A DNA stretch of 64,000 bases from Saksenaea vasiformis B4078 (taxonomy: Eukaryota > Mucoromycota > Mucoromycetes > Mucorales > Saksenaeaceae): assembly GCA_000697055.1 (NCBI GenBank), contig JNDT01001565.1, positions 62,001 to 126,000 of the forward strand, read 5' to 3'. This document shows positions 42,029 to 55,326 of the stretch, one piece after another. Below the pieces are notes generated by a model. The model was not told the origin of the DNA. It saw nothing but the letters and a program-made list of their open reading frames with translations, and ran no database searches. Position numbers and translations under genes: made by a program. Position 1 is the first letter of the stretch, and every line of letters begins with the position of its first letter.

Positions 42029-45000
42029 TTAGACACCAGAATCTCGGCTGCACCGGATTACGCCGCCAGGCCCTGAAGTATACAAGTAGCCATCATCCAT
42101 CACCTGAATTTGGGTGACACCAAATGCCTTCAACTGAAGCATATCTCAATTTCTGGAGACAATCAAAGACAAATGCTCTACTTACTGGTATCCGGTTAAA
42201 GCTTGGCGCCAAAAAGCGATTTCGAGGCTGGATATCATATGTATGTCGTGGTTTATAAGTACTAACGTCCCAAATCTATACAAAACAGAGGTGTAAGTCG
42301 AATCAGTTGCTTCTTGATCTTTACCTTGAGTTCTCCATCAATGGACCCCGTAATCAGTGCGTGCTGCTCGGGATCAATTGCAATGGAACGAATTCTTGTA
42401 TGGTGGGCTGAGAATGTATGCATGGTTGTTCGTTGACGGATATCCGACACCACTTTGGGACAAAATCGTATCGTTAACCAATGAATATAACAAAGCAGAC
42501 GCTTACCAATTTCGCCACGCTTTCCTCCTGAGAACAATAGATGACTCGTCGGTTCGTAAGCAATAGCATATGCACCGCTGTCATGACCCGGTAGAGCTAA
42601 ACAGCCCAAGATAAGTCCTCTCTTTCTTTTAGTTTTCTGGTGCGTCACTTACAGCAGACCATGGCTTTTGCAGGTGGGAGTAATGTGTCCCATAGACAAA
42701 TATGATCTCGTTTACGGCTCATAGCAACAGATGTTCCTGCCGTTGCGATCAGGCTGCTTGAGCTAAGAAAGATAAAATCTCGCGTGGCCTTGGAATGGCA
42801 AGAAACGGTCTACATAAACCAAGTTTTGATTAACATTCTGATAGAAGAAAAGGTATCGGGTGTATTACATAATAGGGCTTGTTTGAATGGGCATGTGAAT
42901 CGAATCGCCACAAACTTAGCGCGCCTGATGTGTCCCCTGCGCCAAATTTCTGTCCAAATTGATCAAAATGGATTCTAAAGGATAACGATCAGCGAAATGT
43001 TCAGGTGAAACTCGGCTCTTACCTTGTTGGCTTATCGTGACAGCCGTAGTAACTAGCGATCTCACGTTCTTGCCCAAACTGCCACAACATCACGCTAGGG
43101 CCACCATTGTGAACTTCGCACCCTGTGATATCTACAAGTCATATCACTGGTCAGACTGCACATCGTTCTTGTTTTTTCTTCGCCCTCTCTTACAAAATGG
43201 AAAATGTGGATGCGCTTCAGCACAGGTGGCAGATATATGACGCTTTAGCGTAACCTGAACGACAAATATTTGTCAGGACTTTTTCCGTTGCAAGAAAGAG
43301 ATTTACCATTCTTTCGTTGTTCTCTATAGGACTGGAACCTATTGGCGTTCTCGAATAATCAGCTCCATCCTTTCCTACAAAAAACATTGATAAGTTTTGG
43401 ATAATTCCATAATTGTCAAACCTATGCCGAATGATCGCTTGAGTGTATCTTGTAAATTATCAAGACTCAAGTTTTGAGAGAGTTTCTGGGCTTCTTCTGC
43501 TTGCAGTCGACTTCTGGCAGGGGAAAGAACAGGTGTGGCCGGATTTGGTGTTCTGCCCTGATGATGCGGATGATGATGATGTTTCAACCGTCGAAGATGC
43601 TTTCCAGCAGCGTCCAGCTCGGAATCGGAATGTTCCGAAACTTCCTCATCTTCCTCTGTGTCAGGATAGCTATCCAGATGATCATGGTTTCCGGAGGAAA
43701 CGGATGACCCAGATCGTACCAACGGCTGCCAATTTTTGTGAGTTTCCTAAGAAAGACCGTGTATTTCTTTTTATACCAAACCGAAGCCTTGGGCTTTGCT
43801 CATATCAACTTCATGTATTTCCGATTTTAAGCAAATAGCCATGTTGTCTGTATATGTCTGCATAGGATCGTAAACATCTTACCGTTTCGTCTACTTCGAG
43901 ATACCTACTGGACTGATGCAGAAAGCATGCGCTGTCGTCGGTGGATGATACATCGTAAGGACATGCAACTGAGTATCATCCGGCACGACATTGATCTCGG
44001 GTGGCTTCAAAGAATTAACCCCTGTGGCAAAAAGAGACGACAACTTACCGCAAAGTCCACAAATGGAATCAGCTGCTCGACACTGCCAAGTGTCTTGATG
44101 GAATGCCAATATTTTTTCTGCCGTAGCGACTTAAATTGCTTCAGAGCATTTCCTGCCATTTCCAATGTCAGTAACAAACAATGATGAGTTTTGAACATAC
44201 TTACGTTTGTTCAAACCCCCGTCCTCTAGCATGTGCTCAATTGTCTGTTTTAAATCATGCGTGCGATGCGCAATGGGATCCAAAAGAGTGATCCATATGA
44301 ACGTTACCATCTCGCCTAAGTTCATTTCATAAGCTATGCTTCCTACCAATTGTTGATACTTACTACTTAATGCATTATTCTTTCCCGTGCATTTCATACA
44401 GCCTTCCAGAATCGTAAGGACGTAGTTAAGCGACGCTGCCTCCAAAAGGTTGGCTCCAGCTGATTGATCCTGAAAGTCCAGTAACGGTCTATAGACCTCC
44501 TCGTTCAGATCGAATCCAAACAAGCTGTCGTCAGAGAAACTTTCAAAGTCCTCTTGACCCATCTCGACCTGTATTCTATCAGTACGAAATGTACGGTTCA
44601 AAACGCCTTACCATCTTGGCATCATTTGCCTGAAGCTTTGCAAATACATCAGCTATATCAGCATTGCATTTAAGCGATGTCATGAATGCCCGGAAATGAT
44701 ACAACATATTCCACGCCTTTTCAAAATGGCGTTGTCTCAACGTCAGCATTATCATACATATATATGCATCCAGTGCAATCTTTTGTGTGGCCAGATTCGA
44801 TTCTTTATCGGAAGAGTACTGCTCCCGCAGGCTACTCCAGATAGGGAACGTTGATATAACATGGCTACATATCGTGTTAATGTTGGTCTTATACGCGCAT
44901 TATTACTTACTCTGTCCATTTCTCAACAAAGCGAAGGCCCGAGTATTCCAGATCTCGCCGGATAATAACAGCCTCGAATACCTGGAAACAGCCAGCCCTG

Positions 45001-48000
45001 AACGCTTCTAAAAATGATTGAATATTGAAGTCGTCTGGGACTCCTTTATCCAGAACATGCAGATAGAGAGCAAAGGCGTCGGCCTCGATACTTTTTTCCA
45101 TCAATAGCCTCGAGAAAGAATTCTGTGAAATCTGCAGTTTTTCCCCAAGCGCAAACAAGTCCTGTCGGTTACGAAGAAATGCATTACGATGCCGCATTCT
45201 TAAAGCATCCGACATAGGCACAGAGTCATACAGTATTGCCGCGGCATGGAAAACCGTCTATTGTACATACGTAATTAGATTATTTTTCGTCTGCTTTTGC
45301 AAGCGTTGCGGCTTATTCACCTGAAGCATGCGGATGATCAGCATTGCCTTGTAGGCTGTGAGACCGTCTTCCTGATTATCGAGACCTTGTTCTTCCGTGA
45401 GCGTAGCGTCATCTTCAGTGGATGGTTGCCGGGCAAGACTGGCGCTTTCCGGCTCTGCAAATAGGTCTGTGGTGTCTGAGAATAGCTTGTCACCCCCCAG
45501 GGGTTTGACAGCAAAAATATCTTCAGTATCAGCAAAGAGATCGGCAGCACGTGAAACTGGTTGGGAAGGTTCAGCAAACAAATCAGCAGCGTGTGAAGCA
45601 GGAGGGGATGAATCTGTAAATAGATCGGCCGCACGTGAGACAGGTTGTGTGCTAACTTTATCTTCCACCTTTGCAACAGGTGGAGACATCTTGTACCGCG
45701 TCAAGATAAATAATGCCAGCAACGGACAACCCAGACGCTCATAAGCCCTGGCAATTTGGAGAGAGAATCCGTACTCCAGATCCTGTGAAATACCAAGTTC
45801 CTGTCGGTTCTGCAACCGTATCTGCTTCTTCAAATGCTGATACAAGATAAGGAGATCAGGATCGCTCACAGTTGCTGCCGAGTCGTTTACTGTACTGGCG
45901 TCATGGAATTGAGATAAAGGAACAATAGTGGCGCGAATAGCATCTTTTGGCTTTTCAAGCATCCAAAATACCATGCTCACAAGCCAGCGATCCTTGTTCT
46001 CGATGGCTGTTGGTAGTACGTGATTTTGGAGGATGTCCTTTAAAAGAGGGCTTTCATCACCTGCATTGAACATATCGCACACGTCAAATACGCTTGTAAA
46101 ATGATATAGTTGCTCTTGCCTTCGTATACTCGACATATTGCGATGGCCAGTTGATAATCCTTTAGGTGTTTTAGGATGATACCCACAGCATCTTTCAACT
46201 TATCCGCCAAGAGGAAAAATGCAGCAGCATATTCTATCATAATTGAAGTTATCGTCTAGCTGCAAATGATGGACCCACCCACTTACCATAGCGTTGTTTT
46301 CCCAGTAATACAAATGCATTTTTGGCAGCTGCGGTTTGCCATCTCGGCTGGGTAAAATCGTTGGCCAAAAAATTGATCATCACTTGTTGCTCCTTGTGAA
46401 AGCTGGCTGTGCGCCACAGACTCTGTAGCAGACTTTTCTTACGTAGGGCCAAGTAGAAAAGCGTACATCCCACAGGATCTTTAAAATCCTCCTTACTCAA
46501 ATAGGTATTCCGAGCAATATTCGTCATTTGTTCCCTCTGTCTTTTGGGTAAATACCACAAGCATTCTCCTTTTTCACAAGATACGTACCACCACATCGAT
46601 CTTGCGAAGCCATATGAAGATTCCTAAGGATCTTGCATCCTCCCACAATAGCTTACCATTGCACAACTTGATGCAGTGTTCCAAAAGAATATCCTAGTTC
46701 TATCCTTAGACACGCCACAGTAGCTGTAGTTGAGTACCTGTGATTGACTATGTAGCGCCCATACGATATCGCGGGATGCTAGCTGCTGTTGCTTCAACTG
46801 AAGCATATTATTCAAATGGAAATGGTTTTCAAGCAACGCTGTGAATCTCGCTCCATTCTCATCCAGTGATTCTCCTTGCTTAGAAATCTGCATAAAATCA
46901 GCATCTGGCCGCACTATAAAGACCACAAACCTCAGAATACGTATCGACCACAGCGACTAAATGCATCCGCTCGTTCTCCGAAAGTCCAGGTAAATCTTTT
47001 TCTTTTAGATAGTCAAGAAGATAGTTCGACTCGGCATTCGATAACGGCCGCACATCATTTTCTTCGTTATCTGTATCTGATCTGTTCCACGGTTGCCTTA
47101 GTAAACCTAAGTACGTTAAGTACACCAATGCTTACTGCCCATCTGAGTCGTCGAACAAGGCCTTGTATTGTTGCTTGATATTCTTGCTGGTATTACTCTA
47201 TATCCGTTGATTAAACAACCTGTAGTCGTTCACGCTTGTTTCCCCACATTCTGTAATTCCAAGATTTTAGATACAGAAAAAGAAGGCACTTGATGCGTTT
47301 GTAAATTTTCTTCGTAAGCAAATTGCTTCAAAGTCTTGTGAAGAGCCAGTAGCACGCAATTAATCAAATCCGTCTTTCCTAGAACAGAAGTGGATCAGAA
47401 CTCCTTGGTCCAAAATATCGCGATTCGCGTACCCCACATCAAGTAATGAATGAGATGTTCAGGATGATACAATGGCAAAGGCCCATTCATTCCATAGGAT
47501 AAATCATAAATGCTTGACATGTAATCCACGCCCGGTAGACCTAATTCGTTCATCAGTGAAACGGACAAGAGGACTAGAAAAAGTCACTACGCACGCTGCA
47601 AAACAGAGTCTTCTAGCGTCAACCATTTCAGATAACATCGAAGTTGGTTTCCTGCTGCCACCACGAGGACACCATTGTTGATCCATTTAATTCCCACAAT
47701 ATCCTCCGGACTATATAAACAATTAAGTATATTGAGTTATAAGTTGCTATACTTACGTGTCGACACTAAATTCCGTATAGCATATCCAACTCGAGTCGTC
47801 ATGATCGACATTTGAAGCCCGTTTCTGCCCATAGATAGCCACTTTACTACCGAATGCTACTGCAAGGACAAACTGTGCATCTGATGACATATTCCATGCA
47901 ATATCTTTTATTGGCTCACTGCGAACAACATTTAGCTGAACTGGAATATAAGAACGCGATACTTACGAAAACTCAAACGACTTGTATAATACAGGAGGAA

Positions 48001-50621
48001 CACCTGTTCGCATTCCCATCCATATCGACAGATGTTGGGCAGCCCCGCCACTTGACTCGGACACTAGACATAATAAATTATTCAAACTTTTTGCAAGGCA
48101 TTGTAACTTACCAATTGCCAGGACATTGGCTACACATCGTATGCGGAAAATCCCTTTCAGACTGGTGTGTAAAGAATACAACTCGTCCCATTGGATCAAC
48201 TCGGTTTCTGCTCGTGTATGATAAAGCCGTACTGAAGATCCGATGGACACACCAAACATAATCGATTGGGTTCCAAGTTGATGTAACAAGATGGAAGCAG
48301 TATTGGTCGACCATCGATCAGCGGAAAAAACAACTAGAGGTTGCGACTCCCAGCTGAACCGCTGTTGTCCGCGGTAGATGGTTTTCGCAAGCTGGCCGTC
48401 CTCTCGAAAGCACAACTGCCACGTATATGCATTCTTGTGTAAAGCCGAAATACCAAACAGTAGACAGATGCCATTCAGATTATCGACATAGAGAGAAGAT
48501 AAATCTTCGATAGGATCGTATGTTTCGCATACATGATACTGCTGCAAATGGCAGTCGTTTTTGTCAAACACATAAACCAAGAGACGTTCTCCATCGTACA
48601 CAGCAAGATGATTGGCTACATATGGGATGAGTCAAAGATGCTGAGATGCCATAGAATACCGTTGTCGATTGGGATGGCCAGAATGGTTTCCGAGTGGAGT
48701 TGGACCGAACTGTCAAGCTGCAGTCTTGTCGTCAAGCGACCACCATCCTATATAAGTTCAATATAAGACTTCCATCTGGATTCCTCTAGGAAGCATTTAC
48801 CTCGCGAAGCTCATACTTCCATACGTTAGTTTGCCCATCAATACCAATCGTGCAAAACCGGCTACTTTGCGATTGATGAATTCCATTGATAACATGTTGA
48901 TGACCAAGCCAAGTGTATTTAAGATTGAGACGGGCTGGGAACAGCGTCGTGTCAAGGAAATCCACCAAATTGAGGCCATAGCATCGTACTTGTCCGTGAG
49001 GGTTCCGGGCAATCAACGAGAGTTCCACCGGCTTAATAGTGGCTACGATCATTGAGATAAGATTCACGCTATGGATAATAATACAGTTGTCAACTTACAT
49101 GAGGATTGGATATGGGTATAGTCATGTAAAACCTGTACAGGCTGCAGGAAATAGACAACGTCTGCAGGTTCAATGGCTTGAGCTACGCGTAATACTACAA
49201 ACACTCGGGGTATTCTCCTGGGAAACGTGTTGAGATACTAACATAACGAAGGTCAGCGTTTCCTCCTGCTGAATTTCTCTTTCTCCACCTGGATGCCCCA
49301 AAAGGTTAGCGAACCGTCTGGTTGTATACGAAATAGTAGATCCGGTGTGTCGCGCACCATTTCACGTACACGCTGAATCCTATGGTCTAGTCTGTCGTTA
49401 TGCGTGTGGCGAAACTGGGCATAGATAGCATTCTGTAGTTCGTCGCAATCAATGTAATGAATGGGCGAAAAATCTTCTCCGTGTCCCATCAGTGCAGTGT
49501 TGCTGTCCTCGGATGCTGGCTCGGCTGTTACCAAAGACTGACTTGGATCGATAACCGCACACATATATAGCATATGCCGTTTCTCGAGATCTACTGGGCT
49601 CCAAAAACGACCGATACTATCCCGTGCCATGGTAAAAAGCGAACAATCGGATTTTCTGCATGAACTCCGTCTATTACCGTTGCAAATCACACAAGAACAC
49701 TTACTGATTTGATGATAGCATCTTCCGCCATACAAAGTGCGTGACATGCCGAGGATGTGAAAGATAAATAAAGTTGTAATCTGAAATTCCGTCAGAGACG
49801 ATACACACAAGCTCGTCAGGACTTACGAGCATCGCTTGTACGGTGCCATACTGTTAATAGCCTATCGTACTGGACAAAATAGTCAGCACTGGGAAATAGG
49901 CAGAGAGTGCCGACATATCTTTTCTTACCTGACCCATTGTAGCAAACATATCTGAATTTGGCTCAAACTTGGCCATCGTGACCTGAGTTGCTACCCTAGA
50001 CCACGGTTAGAAAGATATATAACTACATAAAGCGACATACTTGATCGACCAGGTGGTTTTCCACACATTATTTGAACACTGCCAGATGGATAATTCCGTA
50101 CCTGCAGCTAAAAGAAGATCTAATTGCAGTCTTAGATTTTGCAATATTTTCGTTTATTCTCTTACTATCAGTGTTCCAGTCCAGACATTGAAGATAGCTT
50201 TTTGTGTCCAGGATTGTTTCCAGGATCCAAGGACGTCGATTCTACGACAGATGGAAAGGAGGATTATGGATTTTAGCTCGATCCATCCCCACGCAAGCGT
50301 GTACATATATAGTAAACTATACCTTGACATTGTTTGTTTGTTGTTGGTAGCTAAATAGACTAATCTTATTCCCATGAGCAACTGCCAGCTGTTAAAGATA
50401 GTCCACAGTATGTGAGCCAGTATATATCGACCTTTTTTTTTTTTTACCTGGCCTGTACGACAGCTTCCAGCAACAGCTGTTATAGTTTCGGTAATGTATG
50501 TATTATTTCCGCTTTTTTGTGTGGATACGGGTATTATTTGAACGAGTTTGTCAGGTTCTGCATAGACGACGACTTTTGAATCAGTTGCGTAGGCCTGCCA
50601 ACGATGAATTAGCCGAGACAT
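42029..50621 (-). CDS. RAV1: DMXL/RAV1 (rabconnectin-3 type) V-ATPase assembly factor
   Basis: Large multi-exon gene; exons are only partly resolved. Coding blocks on the minus strand lie at 50154-50621, 49253-49810, 48786-49067, 47963-48601, 46624-47128, 46249-46596, 46040-46240, 45258-46136, 44907-45221, 44131-44601, 43891-44109, 43375-43722, 42262-42648 and a last exon ending at 42029 (after a GT-AG intron at about 42134-42185). The N-terminal WD40 region begins MSRLIHRWQAYATDSKVVVY. The RAVE core is unmistakable: DPVGCTLFYLALRKKSLLQSLWR, FTQPRWQTAAAKNAFVLLGKQRYEYAAAFFLLADKLKDAV, LKDYQLAIAICRVYEGDESPLLKDIL. A second propeller follows (HTRIRSIAIDPEQHALITGSIDGEL, SGPGGVIRCSRDSGV at the end). 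Family role: assembly of V1 onto Vo and vesicle acidification. The start at 50621 is tentative; an upstream exon near 50700 is possible. Confidence 0.88.
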
Positions 50622-53600
50622 TCCTGCTTAAGTTGGTTTCCACAGTGCATACAGTATATCGGTCGTTTTTCCAAGCAAAAGTGTGGATCGCATGTTTGTA
50701 TGGGTTCACTTGCCCGCAGCATTCTTGCTCCAGGAACATGAGTGGTGTGCCAAGGTTCAAACGGTTATTTCATGCACCGCACACCGTCTGAAGGGCCAGT
50801 TCCACTCGCGAAGTCACACCTTGTCGGAGAATCGATTTGGTGCGACAGTAATGATTGGCTCGTTGAGGAAACTTGAGCCCTAAGGGCACACATACGCTAT
50901 CCAAGCTAGAGCCAGGTAATTCATAATGTATCGCATGGTATCGTTGTTACATACAGGTAAGAGCACCCTAACATAATGTTACTATTTTTACTAAATAGAG
51001 GTTTGCTTCGGATATTAATTATGTTTACAGCACCTGGAACTTGCAAGCTTTTTCTTCGGCTCTGTCTCTGTCTCTAACATCCACGCTAAAGCTATCAATT
51101 CGTTACGTGAAACAATTACTCCTGTACATTTGTCTCTTGTTTAGCTTGCGCAACTAATGACTCGAACAGTCTTTATTGTGTCGGTGTCTGTTATCCGACA
51201 TTCAAGTAAGTGCTTTCTCTCTCCATCAGCAAGGAAATCTTCCTGAGATGTTGGAATTATATGTATCTGTATGCAAATAACTGTACAGTACAAGAGGCAG
51301 AAGGGAGGTTTTAAAGAAGGGAAAGAATTACTACAAGCTTTATAGGAGAATTGGGAGAGGCGGGCCCTTTGGTTGTATCATTCTTAGGAAATTGATTTCT
51401 CACGCTACAACCTCATATGTCTTCCCTTTCCGATGAAGGGAGAGCATGAAGATTACATAACCAATCCAAATGTGAGTATGAGCAGTAATACCTTGAGCAG
51501 CTCCTTCCCTACTGAGACGTAATCAGTAAGCAACCCTATTTGTAGCTTGGTGAGTCCACGATAGATGTCTCGGTCAAGATTAACCAATAATTTACGTAGG
51601 CGATACACAATAGCTCAGGCACTTGTGAAGCCGCGGTCCTTGACTGTCTAACTAGTTGCTCAGATAGTGAGCGAGAGACGGAAGCAACTTCATTTTCGGA
51701 ACCTACACGTTCAATACGCTTGTCATAGCACGCGTGCAACTTGCTGAACATGCATATCACGTATAACTAATAAATTCTCCAGACTTGTACCACACGTTAA
51801 TAACTGGTGCACCTTTGCAGTATCTCTAGAACGACTTGACCAGGATGACAGGTTTATATCACGCTGTCTCTCGTCTAGTCCCCAATCTCCTAAGTGGCAT
51901 CCGGTAGGGATAAATATTTAAAGCAGCTCTATTTCTTCGTTACATCCTCAGTTACCTATACGTTCACTCGGAGTTTATCTCCATACTCTCAGATCCAAAA
52001 CATCTCAATACCTATAGAGGATGAAGTGAGGGCATAGGGTACAAGACCCTGATGTTTACCGGAATATATATACATACGTGAAACATATACGGTTCATGCA
52101 GAGCTTTCTAGCGGACATCAAGCATTCTCGTCGGACAACGTTAACGTTTGGCAAACAGGCATGGTAAGTAGCATTTTTTAATACTATACGTCTTGGTATA
52201 GGACGCAAGAAGTACAGCAGAAACTGATGCTGTCACAAATTTGATGCCATGGCTGACATCCACTGGATGTAACTCCACCTTGCGGCAAAAACATGTTCAT
52301 ATGACATGATCGCTGCTAAGAAAATTCCCAAAAGACTAGGATGGAGAAAACATGATGCAGATGGTCAAAGTAATCAAAGCATCAGCTCGATATCTGTCAT
52401 GCTGTACTGCATAATGCATCCATTTATGTTTTAGGCGCAGTCAATGTGATTTTCGATATCGTGACAACTTTTATAGTTGGTGTATGGCTAGATATGAGCG
52501 TGTTTTATTCTTAACTTTATGGAGCAGAAGTTCCCTATCAAAGATTTTGTGACATAGCTAAACCTTAAAAAAAAGGGAAAGGACAAGGCTTTAAGCTCAG
52601 ATTTATCGGAGGCGAAGTGTGCAAAGTTTCATCATACGCGTGATCTCAGCCCATAGATGATTTCTTCAGGTAGAATGCGCACTTCTCAGCTGCTCACATG
52701 GTTGCCATCAATATTTGGGTTCTAAATTTAATGTTATTTTCTCTTAGAGGCTGCTCTTCTTACATTCATGCAACAGCAAGCTTTCCGCTATAAGCGGTGA
52801 ACTCATAGAACGGGCTTCGCAAGGAAATATGGGCTGTTGCTTTAGGTTTCACTGACGCAAACCATTTAAAAGGAACTTTTTTTTTCGCCATCGTTATTCG
52901 CAGAATATCCCTGGTAAGCATTTGGCTTGGGCTGCATGACCGATCTCGGCTGTAGTGCAAGTCGGCTTCTGATTTTGCATACGTGATTGGCGTCCGTGAT
53001 GCGCTGATTTCTTACGCCCCATAGATTCCTACTAATGTCGCGTTTCACCAGATATCTGATGCACGCCCACAAATAGTATATCGGCCGTCCCTTTGTTTCT
53101 TCTTGTCTCGATTCGTTTATTTGGTCGTTAGCCGCTGTGTCGTGACATTCACTGATGTTCATGGTATAGATGCCATTACGGAATGTGCATTTGAATGCAC
53201 ATTACCTTGATGTTCTTCATTTTGAACAAGCAATAGAACGAACATGTTTAAACGCAGTTTGTCAACACCTATTCACATATTACATTCATGGATAAATCCT
53301 CTGTTTTGGACGTAGCACGGTGCTATGGACTCAAGTCCAAAACACATAGATTATGAGATTGAATAATAGATAACTATATTCTTCACATACGACGCGTTAA
53401 ATGGTATCTATCAATTTGACACCAACGTAAATCGTTTCATCATTGAATGGTTCGATATTCATTTATGCAGACTTGACTATTGGATTCAATGTCATGTAGC
53501 GAGATTACGACTACATTGATTTTCAGAAGTCCGACATTCTATCTGGGGTACGTGGCAAGGATCGGGGGAGATGCGATGCCGGTCTCTGCAACATATTGAC

Positions 53601-53861
53601 TAGACAGATGGGATTCACATAACGTATCTTACAGCAGTTAAGAGTTGATATTTATAGGACAGAAAAAGAATAACCCGCATGAATAATCTTCACCCTCGAT
53701 TAAAAGAAAGAAACAATTACAATGAATGACGTTGACAAGAAAAATGAATGTGGATTGCAAAGAAAAAGAATGAAAGGCTGGAGAGGAACTGTAAAAGACG
53801 CAAGGCATATACACAAACAAATAAAAAAAATAACCACATATCACATAAATAAAGGGAGGCA
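50622..53861. other. Gene-poor stretch
   Basis: About 3.2 kb with no supported gene. It contains the DMXL/RAV1 upstream region, short unrecognised frames (51536-51760 and 52766-53162, minus), a small palindrome (53182-53203; 9-bp arms AATGTGCAT) and a nested inverted repeat (53303-53343). Confidence 0.5.
53303..53343. repeat. Nested inverted repeat
   Basis: The outer arms GTTTTGGAC (53303-53311) and GTCCAAAAC (53335-53343) enclose an inner perfect pair TAGCAC/GTGCTA (53313-53318, 53320-53325). The transcript could fold into a branched hairpin. The 3' half contains GGACTCAAGTCC, which recalls a tRNA-Leu(CAA) anticodon arm, but no other tRNA part is present. Confidence 0.7.
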
Positions 53862-55326
53862 CTAGAAATGCCATTTTGGTTGCTCAGCTGTCCGGCTTCT
53901 TCTTGGTTTTGAAGTACTACGTTGAATAACTGGCGGTGATGACTGACGTGAAATTGAACGTTGCAACAAGCGTCTGGGATCATTTGGTATTACATCAGAT
54001 ACTCTTCGTGCTAGTCGTAGTTGCTGTTGTTGTTGTTGTTGCTGCTGCCGATTGGCGATAGGTGCATTAATAGGCCACGTGTGACGCTTGACCAACTTTG
54101 TTTTGCTGAAATCTTCATCGTCTTCAAAGTCACTAAAATCATAATCGACAAGGACCTTTCCGGATAGTTTATATTGTTCGAGGAGAGCCGTTTGAGCTTG
54201 ATCGATAAGGTTTTGGAGCATGACGCGTAAGCGTTGGAAAATCTGGTCACTTTCCAGCTGATTATCGAGCCACACATCCACAAGAGTATCCGATGCCACG
54301 GGAGCCTCAGGTTGATCAGGTGATGGCGGTGTGAACTTTTTTTTTACACAATGAAGTCGTCAGCAAACAAATCATTTACCCTTCCTATGCAGCTAGCCTT
54401 ACCGTATTTTCTTCCTCATGTACGTCAGACACAGGTGTGGGTGGAGCTTCAGACCTAATAGAAAATTTCTTAGTCAACACCAGCCAAAAAGCAGGGGTAG
54501 CGGGAAAAGATTTGCTCACTTTTGTAACCGCTTTTCCAGTTCTGCAATTTTCTCATTTTGACGTCGAACAGTAGCCTCCAAGGTGGCGTTAAGGGTCAAT
54601 AAAGATTGTTTTTCGATCTCCAAGTCGGCGATCTATATATTTATGGTCAGATGGGTGTACGCGCGTACAATCAATTTTTTTTATCCTTGCCTTTCTGTTT
54701 GCTCTCGCTTCATCCAGCCACTCTACAGCCTCATCATCATCTTCTTCGTCTTCATCGTCATCAATCGTTGCCGTAGCAGTAGCAGCAGGAGGAGTGGTAG
54801 TAGGAACCTTGGAAAGAAACTGTCCTCTGTTGTTCATGATCATTCCTTCTTTTACTTTAGCTACAATTTTGGTAGGTGGTGGTGGCGGCTCATCTTCTTC
54901 AGAAATATCATCGTCTGTGTCTCCATCGATGCTGTCAATGTCATAATCATCTTCATCAGCGGACGAGGAAGAATGTAAAATGGATGGTGGTTTTGATAAA
55001 GTGGAGTTACTTCTTTGCCTTAATAGATGATATGGATTTACACCAAAAGTGGAAGAGGCTGGCGCAGAGACCTGTGAGGCGGGTTTGTACCAGCTGGGTG
55101 AGCTGTGATTGAAAAAGGAAAAACCAGAGGCGAAACTGGACGGAGTGAAGATGGTGGGGGGAACTCGAGCAGAAGAAGAAAATGAAGATATTGTGGACGG
55201 TGAAGAAGAAGAGGTCGATGAGGAGTCATGCAATGTAGGTGACTGATGGTGAAACGAGAATGGTGAAGAAGGACGGACGATATTCACTGCTTTTGCTGGT
55301 GGTGAGTGATAGTCCTTAGCAAACAT
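53862..55326 (-). CDS. Disordered Ser/Pro-rich protein with coiled coil and poly-Gln, unrecognised
   Basis: Exons: 54691-55326, 54520-54632, 54403-54454, 53862-54335; sum 1275 nt, 424 aa. The N-terminal 130 residues are Ser/Pro/Phe-rich; about 125-155 is acidic (ADEDDYDIDSIDGDTDDDIS) followed by PPPPP; 190-215 acidic then EWLDEARANRK. A coiled coil follows (IADLEIEKQSLLTLNATLEA...QNEKIAELEKRLQ), then a C-terminal segment with VWLDNQLESDQIFQRLRVMLQNLIDQAQTALLEQ, nine Gln in a row, and a basic serine-rich tail (RRLLQRSISRQSSPP). No catalytic domain. The first intron starts GCAAGG (GC-AG class); the third has an A-tract acceptor. Possibly a cytoskeletal or polarity scaffold, but nothing in the sequence settles this. 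Confidence 0.8.

Noticed and set aside
53282..53360. tRNA-Leu(CAA)-like piece
   Set aside because: No acceptor stem, D arm or TPsiC B-box in the right places.
54583..54978. Plus-strand ORF of 131 codons opposite the acidic/Ser-rich region of the coiled-coil gene
   Set aside because: It is the complement of Asp/Glu/Ser codon runs and has no domain.
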